From: Ectorhizobium quercum
GTDB taxonomy: Bacteria; Pseudomonadota; Alphaproteobacteria; Rhizobiales; Rhizobiaceae
NCBI RefSeq assembly: GCF_026552795.1
Contig: NZ_JANFPI010000002.1
Span: 372,001 to 436,000, forward strand
Direction of reading: 5' to 3'
Length of the DNA: 64,000 nt
Part shown: positions 52,047 through 61,856 of the stretch, one piece after another
Layout: each line of letters starts with the position of its first letter
Numbering within the stretch: the first letter of the stretch is position 1
Made by a program: the position numbers and the translations under genes
Notes under the pieces: model-generated
Told to the model about the DNA's origin: nothing
Database searches by the model: none
What the model saw: the letters and a program-made list of their open reading frames with translations, nothing else

Positions 52047-53249
52047 ATGCCGGCCTTCAAGACCCTCGATGACCTGAGCGATATCTCCGGAAAGCGTGTT
52101 CTCGTTCGCGTAGATCTCAATGTGCCCGTCGCCGACGGCAAGGTCAGCGACACGACCCGCATCGAGCGCGTAGCCCCGACGATCAAGGAACTGGCTGCCA
52201 AGGGCGCGAAGGTGATTCTCCTTGCCCATTTCGGCCGCCCCAAGGGCGTTCCCGCGCCGGAATTCTCGCTGTCCATCGTCGCCCCCGCGCTCGAGCAGGT
52301 TCTCGGCCAGCCGGTCGCGTTCGCGGGCGACTGTATCGGCGACGTCGCGAAGCAGGCCGTGGACGCCCTGCCCGCCGGCGGCGTTCTCCTGCTTGAAAAC
52401 ACCCGCTTCCACAAGGGCGAGGAAAAGAACCTGCCGGAGTTCGTCGAGGCGCTTGCCGCCAACGGCGACATCTACGTGAACGACGCCTTCTCGGCCGCGC
52501 ACCGTGCCCATGCCTCGACGGAAGGTCTTGCCCATCACCTGCCCGCCTATGCCGGCCGCACCATGCAGGCCGAACTGGAAGCCCTCGAAAAGGGTCTCGG
52601 CAATCCGCAACGCCCGGTCGTCGCGATCGTTGGTGGCGCCAAGGTCTCCACCAAGATCGACCTGCTGTCCAACCTCGTGAAGAAGGTCGATGCGCTCGTC
52701 ATCGGCGGCGGCATGGCCAACACGTTCCTTGCCGCGCGCGGCGTCGATGTCGGCAAGTCGCTGTGCGAGCACGACCTTGCCGAGACCGCCAGCCAGATCA
52801 CGATCGACGCTGCCGCCGCCGGCTGCGCCATCGTTCTGCCCGATGACGGCGTGGTCGCCCGCGAATTCAAGGCCGGGGCCGAAAACGAGGTGGTCGCCAT
52901 CGACGCCGTGCCGGCCGACGCCATGATCCTCGATGTCGGCCCCAAATCCATCGACAACGTGAAGGCATGGATTTCCCGCGCCGAAACGCTGGTCTGGAAC
53001 GGCCCGCTCGGCGCTTTCGAAATCGCCCCGTTCGACGCCGCCACGGTGGCGGCGGCCAAACATGCCGCCGATTGCACCAGGGCCGGCAAGCTGGTCTCGG
53101 TCGCCGGCGGCGGCGATACGGTGGCCGCGCTCAACCACGCCGGCGTTGCCGGCGACTTCACCTATGTCTCGACCGCCGGCGGCGCCTTCCTGGAATGGAT
53201 GGAAGGCAAGGAACTGCCCGGCGTCGCCGTCCTGACGCAGACGGCCTGA
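52047..53249 (+). CDS. pgk: Phosphoglycerate kinase
   Basis: This 400-residue two-domain kinase makes ATP from 1,3-bisphosphoglycerate or runs in reverse during gluconeogenesis. Signatures are [29 protein letters not shown], the hinge and nucleotide elements [12 protein letters not shown], and the C-terminal [15 protein letters not shown]. The frame opens at 52014; the ATG at 52047 with AGGTGG upstream gives the standard MPAFKTLDD start. Confidence 0.97.
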   Translation: MPAFKTLDDLSDISGKRVLVRVDLNVPVADGKVSDTTRIERVAPTIKELAAKGAKVILLAHFGRPKGVPAPEFSLSIVAPALEQVLGQPVAFAGDCIGDVAKQAVDALPAGGVLLLENTRFHKGEEKNLPEFVEALAANGDIYVNDAFSAAHRAHASTEGLAHHLPAYAGRTMQAELEALEKGLGNPQRPVVAIVGGAKVSTKIDLLSNLVKKVDALVIGGGMANTFLAARGVDVGKSLCEHDLAETASQITIDAAAAGCAIVLPDDGVVAREFKAGAENEVVAIDAVPADAMILDVGPKSIDNVKAWISRAETLVWNGPLGAFEIAPFDAATVAAAKHAADCTRAGKLVSVAGGGDTVAALNHAGVAGDFTYVSTAGGAFLEWMEGKELPGVAVLTQTA

Positions 53250-53302
53250 TACCGGCAATGCGTGGGCGGCTGCGTGCCCCCCGCGCATTCCTGCCACGAC
53301 CC

Positions 53303-53323
53303 GGGGGCGGAAGACCCGCCCCC
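53303..53323. terminator. GC hairpin between convergent pgk and the 53-residue gene
   Basis: GGGGGCGG (53303-53310) pairs with CCGCCCCC (53316-53323) around a five-base loop. It sits in the 82-bp gap between two convergent stops. There is no T-run. Confidence 0.5.
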
Positions 53324-53331
53324 ACTCAGTT

Positions 53332-53493
53332 TCAGATAAGGTCGCGCAACACGATGGTCGCGGCCCAGATCGCGAAAGTGGCAACCGCCAGTTTCCAGAA
53401 GTCGGAGCGCCGTTTCAGGCCCGGCAGGCCGAGCGGCCGGATGATCTGCACCACCATGACCAGAAGCATGAAAAGGCCGATCGCTTTGGTCAT
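53332..53493 (-). CDS. Small membrane protein (53 aa)
   Basis: A short minus-strand gene begins with ATG (complement at 53491-53493) behind GGGAGAGAC and ends with TGA. The product starts MTKAIGLFMLLVMVVQIIRP and continues GLPGLKRRSDFWKLAVAT, then FAIWAATIVLRDLI. It has two hydrophobic helices (about 4-20 and 35-50) joined by a basic loop LKRRSDFWK. The RBS, helix-loop-helix layout and position between closed units support a real gene. I believe similar proteins occur in Rhizobiaceae, but no function is known. Confidence 0.7.
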   Translation of the reverse strand: MTKAIGLFMLLVMVVQIIRPLGLPGLKRRSDFWKLAVATFAIWAATIVLRDLI

Positions 53494-53752
53494 GAATGTC
53501 TCTCCCGTCCTGCACTGTCCGGAGCGCCGTGCATCCGAACGGACGCACTAAAGCCATTCCAGGAAAAGTGTGAAGCGATTTCCGTCCGGAAATGCTCCCG
53601 TCAGGACGACATCGGCCATAAGGGCCGTGCTGGCAAGCGCTTTCTGTCCGCGCGAAACAACGACAGCCTGCCGAAAGCAACGCCGCCTATTGTCGAAATC
53701 TCTCTTTGGCCTACCTTATTTTTATCAAGAACCGCCACTACAGACAGTGCAC

Positions 53753-55117
53753 ATGCCTCGTAACCTCCTGCCCATCCTCGCCCTGCTGTGCGGCACGCTC
53801 TTCCTGTTTTCCGGAAACGGTCTGCATGGACTGCTCCTGCCCGTGCGCGGTACGCATGAAGGCTATTCCAACGAAATGCTGGGCCTGCTCGGCACGTCCT
53901 GGGCCTCCGGCTTCGTGCTGGGCTGTTTCTTCGCCCCGTCCCTCATCCGCCGCATCGGCCATGCGCGCGCCTTCTCGGTCTTCGTCGCCCTGATCGCCAT
54001 CGTCGCGCTGACGACCGGCATCATCATCGACGACATCGTCTGGGTGGCATTGCGGGCCATGACCGGCTTCTGCATCGCCGGCACGTCGATGATCATCGAG
54101 AGCTGGCTGAACGAACGCGCCACGAACGAAAGCCGCGGCGCCATCTTCTCCTTCTACATCGCCATCACGCTGATCGGCGTGGTCGGCGGGCAGATGTCGC
54201 TGGCGCTCGGCGATATCTCGACGCAGACGCTCTTTCTGGCCTGCGGCATCTTCTATTGCCTCGCCATCCTGCCGACGACGATGTCCAACGCGGCCACGCC
54301 GCAGCCGCTGAAGGCGGTGAAGCTCGATCTGCCCACCCTCTTCAGGACGTCGCCGGTCTCCTTCTTCGGCATCCTGCTGATCGGCATCGCCAACGGCGCG
54401 TTCGGCACGCTCGGCGCCGTGTTCGGCGCACGCGCCGGTCTCAGCCAGAGCAGCATCGCCCTGATGATGAGCCTGACCATCTTCGCCGGGGCGCTGGCGC
54501 AGTTTCCCGCCGGCCGGCTCTCCGACCGCATCGACCGCCGCCACGTTCTCGCCGGCCTTTCGGGCGTCGCCTCCCTCGCCGGCCTCCTGATCGTCATCCT
54601 GCACCCGTTCGATGCCGTCAACCTGATCCCGCTGATCGTCTTCTACGGCGCCGCGGCAAACGCGCTCTATCCGATTGCCGTCGCCCATGCGAACGACTTC
54701 GCCGCACCGGAAGACTTCGTGAAGGTCTCCGGCGGCCTTCTCCTTCTCTTCGGCATCGGCACCATCATCGGCCCGACCATCGGCGGTCCCGTGATGACGC
54801 TCTACGGCCCGCATTTCCTCTTCGCGGTGACGGCGCTGGCGCATCTGTCGATCACGCTCTGGGCGATCTTCCGCAGCCGCATGCGGGCGCCGATTCCCGT
54901 CGAGGAACGCGAGAGCTACACCACCGTGCCGATGGGCACGACGCCCGCCCTCACCCCCGAAGCAAGCGCGCTTGACCCGCGCGCCGTCGCGGAAGACACT
55001 CCCTCCGAAGACAATCCGGCCGGGGACACGCCGGACGAGGCGGCCGCCGAAGCGGAGGCTGTCCCCGAAGGTCTGGCCGAGGCCGATCCGGCCGAAAGGG
55101 AGGAGGAGCGCCAGTGA
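53753..55117 (+). CDS. MFS transporter (YcaD-like)
   Basis: This 454-residue permease has twelve predicted helices, starting MPRNLLPILALLCGTLFLFSG. The family motif-A-like loop is APSLIRRIGHARAF and the mid-point repeat is FPAGRLSDRIDRRHVLAG. ESWLNERATNESRG after TM5 is typical of the YcaD/MFS_1 group. A tail of about 60 residues rich in Glu, Ala and Asp follows the last helix. The frame opens at 53570, but helix 1 directly follows the ATG at 53753. The substrate is unknown. Its stop overlaps the next gene's GTG (GTGA). Confidence 0.86.
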   Translation: MPRNLLPILALLCGTLFLFSGNGLHGLLLPVRGTHEGYSNEMLGLLGTSWASGFVLGCFFAPSLIRRIGHARAFSVFVALIAIVALTTGIIIDDIVWVALRAMTGFCIAGTSMIIESWLNERATNESRGAIFSFYIAITLIGVVGGQMSLALGDISTQTLFLACGIFYCLAILPTTMSNAATPQPLKAVKLDLPTLFRTSPVSFFGILLIGIANGAFGTLGAVFGARAGLSQSSIALMMSLTIFAGALAQFPAGRLSDRIDRRHVLAGLSGVASLAGLLIVILHPFDAVNLIPLIVFYGAAANALYPIAVAHANDFAAPEDFVKVSGGLLLLFGIGTIIGPTIGGPVMTLYGPHFLFAVTALAHLSITLWAIFRSRMRAPIPVEERESYTTVPMGTTPALTPEASALDPRAVAEDTPSEDNPAGDTPDEAAAEAEAVPEGLAEADPAEREEERQ

Positions 55118-55308
55118 GCATCGGGGAAGAGGACGACCGGCCGAAAGGAAAGCCCGCCCATGAAATCGGCGGCGATCTGTCCGCCCTTTCCGCCGACGAA
55201 CTGACCGCACGGATCGCGCTTCTTCGCGCGGAAATCGAACGTCTGGAAGCCGAGCGCGCCCGCAAGTCCGCCGGCCGCACGGCGGCGGAAAGCCTGTTCA
55301 AGCGATAG
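55114..55308 (+). CDS. DUF1192 small protein
   Basis: This 64-residue protein starts at a GTG that overlaps the MFS stop by four bases. Its centre is LSALSADELTARIALLRAEIERLEAE, the DUF1192 signature, which is a short coiled coil, followed by SLFKR. The family is common in alphaproteobacteria and has no known function. Coupling to the MFS gene may be incidental. Confidence 0.8.
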   Translation: MSIGEEDDRPKGKPAHEIGGDLSALSADELTARIALLRAEIERLEAERARKSAGRTAAESLFKR

Positions 55309-55435
55309 CCCGAAATTCCCTGATCGCGTTTCGCGGCCCCTGCCGCCGGCCGCATGTTTCTTCCATGAAACAATTTACACAAACTGTCCGGAAGCTGCCC
55401 AATACCGGGAAACGACTTCGTTTCATCGCGTGTCG

Positions 55436-55450
55436 TTAAGACTTTATTAA
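55436..55450 (+). promoter_or_regulatory. CtrA box 1 upstream of rcdA
   Basis: TTAA-GACTTTA-TTAA is an exact TTAA-N7-TTAA match. It lies five bases before a consensus TATAAT, so bound CtrA would cover the -35 to -17 region of that promoter. Confidence 0.6.
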
Positions 55451-55454
55451 GCTT

Positions 55455-55579
55455 TATAATGGATTATTGTGGGTATCCGGATTCGTCCGGACTCAGACAG
55501 TTTCACCGTCTTGGCGAATTGGTCTGATTTTCTCCCTGTTTTACCTTCGGAGCCGCTCACCAGCGGCTCTCTTTTTTTG
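55455..55579 (+). ncRNA. Candidate small RNA or terminated leader upstream of rcdA
   Basis: A perfect -10 TATAAT (55455-55460) predicts a start near 55467. About 110 nt later a strong terminator (GAGCCGCT, CACC loop, AGCGGCTC, then TCTTTTTTT) closes at 55579, well before rcdA. No coding frame with an RBS lies between them. This is either a free-standing small RNA or a leader ended by attenuation. Not matched to any known family. Confidence 0.5.
55550..55579 (+). terminator. Intrinsic terminator upstream of rcdA
   Basis: An eight-bp stem (55550-55557 with 55562-55569), CACC loop and TCTTTTTTTG tail. It is oriented with rcdA and lies 165 bp before its start, so it ends a different transcript or a leader. 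Confidence 0.88.
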
Positions 55580-55605
55580 CCCTAAAAAGCGCAAAATTGT
55601 GGGAA

Positions 55606-55620
55606 TTAACCTTTCCTTAA
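55606..55620 (+). promoter_or_regulatory. CtrA box 2, probable rcdA promoter
   Basis: TTAA-CCTTTCC-TTAA is a second exact TTAA-N7-TTAA site. Its right half would lie at the -35 position relative to a TGGTAT-type -10 around 55638, as in CtrA-activated promoters. Confidence 0.6.
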
Positions 55621-55743
55621 GAAACGCCTTGCGCATTTCTGGTATTCAGAGCATCCTCAAGGACACAAAAAGACGGGAAAAAGGCATTTTTTCAGCCTTC
55701 CGTAATTGCCCGAAAAGTGATGCGTTAACAGGGATTTGGTTCT

Positions 55744-56259
55744 ATGTCTGACCTCGGATTGAATACGATCAGCTTTGCAGGTCGCGCGGCCTCCTCCTCC
55801 CAGTTCAAGGCGCTGTATGCCGAGGGCATGGCGCTCGTCGAGGAAACCGCAACCTATCTCGATGGCGACGGTCGTACGGCCTCCAAGATCCTGCCGCGCA
55901 TGGCCTCGGTCCTTTATGCGGCGGAATCCATGCGCCTCACCACCCGCCTGATGCAGATGGCCTCGTGGCTGTTGCTCCAGCGCGCCGTGAACAATGGCGA
56001 AATGACCCGCGAGCAGGTTCTGTCCGAAAAGAGCAAGGTGCGTCTGGACGGTTTCAACGTCGACCGCCACGCTCCCGGCTGGAACGACCTGCCGGAGGCA
56101 TTCCGCGACCTGGTCGAGCGCTCGCTGCGCCTCCAGAACCGCATCTCCGTTCTCGACCGTGAAATCTACCGTCCCGCCGACGCCGTGATCGTTCCCGACA
56201 ACGAAAACAGCGTTCAGGCCCAGCTCGACCTGCTGCGTACGGCTTTCTCGGTCCATTGA
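55744..56259 (+). CDS. rcdA: DUF1465 protein, RcdA homologue (CtrA-degradation adaptor)
   Basis: This 171-residue, mostly helical protein belongs to DUF1465, the family of Caulobacter RcdA. RcdA works with CpdR and PopA to deliver CtrA to ClpXP. Recognisable sections are SQFKALYAEGMALVEETATYL, MASVLYAAESMRLTTRLMQMASWLL (in part) and FRDLVERSLRLQNRISVLDREI. The disordered C-terminus NSVQAQLDLLRTAFSVH is typical. The ATG is at 55744. It is transcribed alone behind a region with two CtrA boxes, and followed by repeat copies B and C. Confidence 0.87.
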   Translation: MSDLGLNTISFAGRAASSSQFKALYAEGMALVEETATYLDGDGRTASKILPRMASVLYAAESMRLTTRLMQMASWLLLQRAVNNGEMTREQVLSEKSKVRLDGFNVDRHAPGWNDLPEAFRDLVERSLRLQNRISVLDREIYRPADAVIVPDNENSVQAQLDLLRTAFSVH

Positions 56260-56290
56260 CCCTTCCGCAAGTACCTCCAGGTCAACTCAA

Positions 56291-56466
56291 GGCGCGGTTC
56301 CGGCCGTGCTCAAACTGCTGACAAAGGGCTCATCGCTCTCTTCCGTCATGGTCGGGCTTGGTCCCGACCATCCACCGCGCCGCCTGCGGTGTGGACCTTC
56401 GGGTTAAACCCGAGGGTGACGAAGGAAAGGGTTTGTCGATACACTGGCGCGGTTTCGGCCGCGCTT
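56291..56466. repeat. Structured intergenic repeat, copy B (with flanking hairpins)
   Basis: The core at 56316-56445 (about 130 bp) is homologous to copy A end to end. Its inner hairpins are ATGGTCGGG/CCCGACCAT, CCAC..GCCGC/GCGGTGTGG and GGGTT/AACCC. Several differ from copy A by paired or wobble-preserving changes, which supports a real fold. It is flanked by two similar hairpins, GCGCGG..CCGTGC (left) and GCGCGG..CCGCGC (right). Confidence 0.85.
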
Positions 56467-56502
56467 TTCTTTGATCTGTCGACCTGAAGCGGACAACAAA
56501 AA

Positions 56503-56602
56503 TCCGGCCGAAGCCGGTTTCAGACTGCTGACAAAACGTCGATTGCTCTCTTACGTCCTCTTCAGTCAATACAAAAAACCCGGCTGAAAAGCCGGGTTTT
56601 CC
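56503..56602. repeat. Structured intergenic repeat, copy C (internally deleted)
   Basis: The core at about 56526-56574 starts TGCTGACAAAACG, continues with TTGCTCTCTTACGTC (compare CGCTCTCTTTCGTC), and ends CAGTCAATACA. Both ends of the repeat are kept, but the three-hairpin centre is missing. It is flanked by hairpins again: TCCGGCCGAAGCCGG on the left, CCCGGCTGAAAAGCCGGG on the right. Confidence 0.65.
56573..56600 (-). terminator. Intrinsic terminator of rpmE
   Basis: CCCGGC-TGAAAA-GCCGGG flanked by A6 on the left and TTTT on the right gives, on the minus strand, a stem-loop followed by six T. It lies 30 bp after the rpmE stop. It doubles as the right hairpin of repeat copy C. Confidence 0.88.
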
Positions 56603-56629
56603 ACAATCGCCTTCGCTCGCAAGCAGGAA

Positions 56630-56851
56630 TCAGAGGCCGAGGCCGCCGAAACGCTTGTTGAACTTGGAAACGCGGCCACCGCGGTCCATGAGCTGCTGGT
56701 TGCCGCCGGTCCAGGCCGGATGCGAGTTCGAATCGATTTCGAGGTTCATGACGGCGCCTTCGGAACCCCAGGTCGAGCGGGTTTCGTACTCGGTGCCATC
56801 GGTCATGACCACCTTGATAAAGTGATAGTCGGGATGGATGTCGGCCTTCAT
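56630..56851 (-). CDS. rpmE: 50S ribosomal protein L31 (cysteine-free)
   Basis: This 73-residue protein has [19 protein letters not shown] at the start and [12 protein letters not shown] at the end, the conserved frame of bacterial L31. The four zinc-binding cysteines of E. coli L31 are absent, so it is of the zinc-independent kind in residue content. In layout it still resembles the long alphaproteobacterial RpmE. It is divergent from the ABC exporter gene and ends in a strong terminator. Confidence 0.96.
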   Translation of the reverse strand: MKADIHPDYHFIKVVMTDGTEYETRSTWGSEGAVMNLEIDSNSHPAWTGGNQQLMDRGGRVSKFNKRFGGLGL

Positions 56852-57046
56852 CGTAATCTTCCTGGTGCTTCGGGGCTCATTTGCTTTATGTCAAGGAAGC
56901 AAGCGAGCCGATCCAATAATCAAAGCCGTGTTCGCAGGTAGCGGAGCACGGCTTTCCAATTCCGTGCCGTGCCTATACATGAAGGCCGACCAGATAACAA
57001 GTACCCCGTGCGGCCGATCCGGCGGCATGGGGAGAATGGAGAAAAC

Positions 57047-58855
<1,809 letters not shown>

Positions 58856-58898
58856 GGGCGCCGCCCCCGGCAGCAGGCGCCGGCGTCCAGAACGGGCC

Positions 58899-59930
58899 TT
58901 ACCGTTCCGTCAGCTTGAATTCGATACGGCGGTTCTGGGCGCGCGCTTCCGGCGTATTGCCGGGCACGAGGGGCTGATACTCGCCGAAGCCCGCCGCCAC
59001 CAGCCGGTCGGCGGGCACGCCCTGGCTCATGAGGTATTTGACGACCGAGGTGGCGCGGGCGGAGGAAAGCTCCCAGTTGTCGGCATAACGGCCGGTGCCG
59101 GCAAGCGGCACGTTGTCGGTGTGGCCGTCGACGCGCAGCACCCAGTTGATTTCCGGCGGAATTTCCCGCGCAAGCTCGATCAGCGCCCCGGCCAGCTTGC
59201 GCATCTCGTCCAGCCCCGCCGGATTGATGTCGGCGGCGCCGGAGGGAAACAGAACTTCCGACTGGAAGACGAAACGGTCGCCGACGATGCGGATATTTTC
59301 CCGGTCGGAGAGAATTTCGCGAAGACGGCCGAAGAAGTCCGAGCGGTAGCGGTTGAGTTCCTGCACTTTCTGCGCCAGCGCGACGTTGAGGCGGCGCCCC
59401 AGATCGGCGATCCGCGCCTGCGAGGCCTGATCCTTGGCTTCCGATGCCTGCAAGGCCGATTCGACAGCGGCGATCTGCGCGCGCAGCGCCGCGATCTGCT
59501 GGTTCAGAAGCTCGACCTGGCTCATGGCCCGCTCGCTGATTTCCCGCTGCTGGGAAAGCTCGCCGCTCAGGGACGAAATCCGCTGGTCTGCAGCGCCGGC
59601 CGAGCCGGTGCCGGCATCGAGCAGCGATTGCAGGCGCGAGCGTTCCCTTTCGGAGGTGCTGAGCGACGACTGCAAGGCCGCAAGCGAATCCTCGAGATCC
59701 TGCTTGCCGCCCTTTTCGAGCGCCAGAAGCTCCGTCAGTTCGGCGATCTGGCTGTTGAGACGGATGAGAACCTCGTCCCTGCCGGAGATTTCCCGGCTCA
59801 GCACGAACTGCGCCAGAACGAAGACCGTGAGCAGGAACATGACGGCCAGAAGCAGCGTGGACAGCGCATCCACGAAGCCCGGCCAGTAATCCACGCCGCG
59901 TTCGCGGCGACGGTTCTTCGCCAGAGCCAT
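58899..59930 (-). CDS. OmpA/MotB-like peptidoglycan-binding protein with long coiled coil
   Basis: This 343-residue protein has a short basic N-terminus and one membrane helix (about 24-46). Asp21 (WPGFVDALSTLL) precedes the helix where MotB-type proteins carry their ion-site Asp. A coiled coil follows (about 50-185, Gln/Ser/Ala-rich heptads), and an OmpA-C domain (about 215-343, VDGHTDNVPLAGTGRYADNWELS less one end). It pairs with the upstream MotA/TolQ/ExbB-like gene: that stop codon directly abuts this ATG. The pair resembles an ion-driven wall-attached motor, but it is not linked to flagellar genes. Confidence 0.88.
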   Translation of the reverse strand: MALAKNRRRERGVDYWPGFVDALSTLLLAVMFLLTVFVLAQFVLSREISGRDEVLIRLNSQIAELTELLALEKGGKQDLEDSLAALQSSLSTSERERSRLQSLLDAGTGSAGAADQRISSLSGELSQQREISERAMSQVELLNQQIAALRAQIAAVESALQASEAKDQASQARIADLGRRLNVALAQKVQELNRYRSDFFGRLREILSDRENIRIVGDRFVFQSEVLFPSGAADINPAGLDEMRKLAGALIELAREIPPEINWVLRVDGHTDNVPLAGTGRYADNWELSSARATSVVKYLMSQGVPADRLVAAGFGEYQPLVPGNTPEARAQNRRIEFKLTER

Positions 59931-60956
59931 TTAGCCGTTGCCCCCGCTCTTCCTGGCCGCCAGAATGTCGATGACCCGGCGCAATTCCTGGCTCTCCTGC
60001 TGCTGTTTCTCGATCCAGTCACGCAGCATCTGCTGTTCGTTGCGCATGTTGCGTACAAGCCCCTGCACGCCCTCGGCCAGATGTGCCATAGCGGCGACGG
60101 AACGCTCCTCTGCCCCGCCCGCCTTGGCGAGCTTGGCAAGCTCCTCCGTCAGCCGGCGCAGATCCTCCGAGCCCGCGACTTGAGACCCGTTACCGGCATC
60201 CGAACCGACATCCGTGACCGAGGACAGCCAGTTTTCCACCTCCATGTAGAAACGGTTCTGGGCGCGGCCCGCCTGAAGGTCGAGGAAGCCCAGGATGAGC
60301 GAGCCGGAAAGGCCGAGCAGCGAGGACGAGAACGCGGTGCCCATGCCGGCCAGCGGCTGGCCGAGGCCGTTCTTGACGGCGGACAGCACGTCGTTGCTGT
60401 CGCCGCCCGTATCGAGCGACTGGATGACGCTGCCGATCGAGCCGATCGTTCCGATCAGTCCCCAGAACGTGCCGAGCAGGCCGAGAAAGACGAGAAGGCC
60501 GATGAGATAGCGGGAGGTATCGCGCGACTCGTCGAGGCGTGTCGCGATGGAATCGAGGATGGATCGGGACGCCGCGGTCGACAGCGCCTGCGCGTGGCGG
60601 CGGCCGATCAGCGAGCGCATCGGCGCCAGGAGCTTCGGCTCCCCGCCGACCCGGTCGGCATCCTGCCCGGCTGCCTGGAACGAATTGAACCATTGCGCTT
60701 CGCGCCGCAACCCGAACACATGCGTGAAGACGAGGATGGCGCCGATCAGCAACACGCCGAGGATCAAGCCGTTGAGCCCCGGATTGGTCATGAAGGCCGT
60801 ATGCGCCTGCCGGTAAAGAATCGCCGTAATGAAACCGACGATGATGAGAAACAGCACCATCGTCCAGAAAATCGGCATGGGGCTGGACAGTTTTGCAGCT
60901 CCGGCAAACCGCCCCGTTTCGAAACCGTCCGTTTCGTCCACACTGATATCCGCCAT
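59931..60956 (-). CDS. MotA/TolQ/ExbB proton-channel family protein
   Basis: This 341-residue protein has two N-terminal membrane helices (about 27-50 and 60-82) and a cytosolic stretch. The channel pair follows: YLIGLLVFLGLLGTFWGLIGT and GLGQPLAGMGTAFSSSLLGLSG, the latter holding the conserved small-residue and Thr/Ser ion path. A C-terminal coiled coil ends QQQESQELRRVIDILAARK. A GTG at 60965 is in frame, but the ATG at 60956 follows GAGAG. With the next gene it forms a two-gene operon of unknown role. It is larger than TolQ, and no flagellar or Ton genes are near. Confidence 0.88.
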   Translation of the reverse strand: MADISVDETDGFETGRFAGAAKLSSPMPIFWTMVLFLIIVGFITAILYRQAHTAFMTNPGLNGLILGVLLIGAILVFTHVFGLRREAQWFNSFQAAGQDADRVGGEPKLLAPMRSLIGRRHAQALSTAASRSILDSIATRLDESRDTSRYLIGLLVFLGLLGTFWGLIGTIGSIGSVIQSLDTGGDSNDVLSAVKNGLGQPLAGMGTAFSSSLLGLSGSLILGFLDLQAGRAQNRFYMEVENWLSSVTDVGSDAGNGSQVAGSEDLRRLTEELAKLAKAGGAEERSVAAMAHLAEGVQGLVRNMRNEQQMLRDWIEKQQQESQELRRVIDILAARKSGGNG

Positions 60957-61055
60957 AACTCTCACACTCGTTCAGGGAATCCTGCGCGAACGCTAGAGGA
61001 AAATTGCGACGAATAGAAGGGATAACCTTGCCGGTTCAGAACCGGCGGAAAGGGA

Positions 61056-61856
61056 TCAGGCTTTCGGCACCGGACGGTTGACGACGCCCAGCAGCGCCTT
61101 GTGGATCTGCTCGTTGCCGGCGACCACGGAGCCCGTGCCGAAAATGTCGCTGCCGCCCTTCAGGTCGGAAACGAAACCGCCCGCCTCGCGGATCAGCACC
61201 AGCCCGGCGGCCACGTCCCACGGCATGAGATCGGCTTCCCAGAACCCGTCGAGACGGCCCGCGGCCACATAGGCGAGATCGAGCGAGGCCGCGCCGAAAC
61301 GCCGCATGCCGGCCACTTCGCCCATCACATGACGAAGCTCGACGAGGAACTTGCCGTGGTGGCCGCGGCCGAGATGCGGAACGCCGCAGCCGATGACGGC
61401 ATCCGAAAGGCTGCGCCGCGCCGCGATGCGGATGCGGCGATCGTTGAGGAACGCGCCGCCGCCGCGTTCGCCGACGAACAGCTCGTCGGTCGCCGGATTG
61501 AAGATCACGCCGGCGACGATCTCGCGGTCGCGCTCCAGCGCGATGGACACGGCAAACTGCGGAATGCCGTGCAGGAAATTGGTCGTGCCGTCCAGCGGAT
61601 CGACGATCCAGCGATGCGCGCCGTCCGTGCCGATGATCTCCTCGCTCTCCTCGCCGAGGAAGCCGTAGGTCGGGCGGGCCTTCAGAAGCTCCTCGCGCAC
61701 GACGCGCTCGGCGCGCAGGTCGGCCTGCGAGACGAAATCGCCCGGCCCCTTCACCGAAACCTGAAGGTTCTGCACTTCGCCGAAGTCGCGTGCCAGCGAC
61801 TTGCCTGCCTTGAGGGCGGCCTGAACCATCACGTTGAGAAGGGCTGAGCGGGCCAT
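61056..61856 (-). CDS. suhB: Inositol monophosphatase family protein (SuhB-like)
   Basis: This 266-residue Mg-dependent phosphatase has the three IMPase motifs: GEESEEI (metal site 1), IVDPLDGTTNFLHG (metal site 2) and WDVAAGLVLIREAGG. SuhB-type proteins act on inositol phosphates and in E. coli also bind NusA in antitermination complexes. The frame opens at 61889; the ATG at 61856 gives the usual MARSALLNVMVQAALKAG start, with AAGGA upstream. Confidence 0.93.
   Translation of the reverse strand: MARSALLNVMVQAALKAGKSLARDFGEVQNLQVSVKGPGDFVSQADLRAERVVREELLKARPTYGFLGEESEEIIGTDGAHRWIVDPLDGTTNFLHGIPQFAVSIALERDREIVAGVIFNPATDELFVGERGGGAFLNDRRIRIAARRSLSDAVIGCGVPHLGRGHHGKFLVELRHVMGEVAGMRRFGAASLDLAYVAAGRLDGFWEADLMPWDVAAGLVLIREAGGFVSDLKGGSDIFGTGSVVAGNEQIHKALLGVVNRPVPKA

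Larger units (their letters stand above)
55309..55743 (+). promoter_or_regulatory. Complex upstream region of rcdA
   Basis: The gap is 435 bp. In order it holds a first CtrA box (55436-55450), TATAAT (55455-55460), GATTC (55480-55484) and GACTC (55490-55494) methylation-type sites, an intrinsic terminator (55550-55579), a second CtrA box (55606-55620), and an AT-rich leader to the rcdA start at 55744. The separate parts are listed below. Confidence 0.65.

Noticed and set aside
58899..60956. MotA/OmpA-like pair as a Zorya (ZorAB) anti-phage system
   Set aside because: No ZorC/D/E effector genes follow; the neighbours are suhB, an ABC exporter and rpmE, all housekeeping. The channel protein also lacks the very long ZorA tail.
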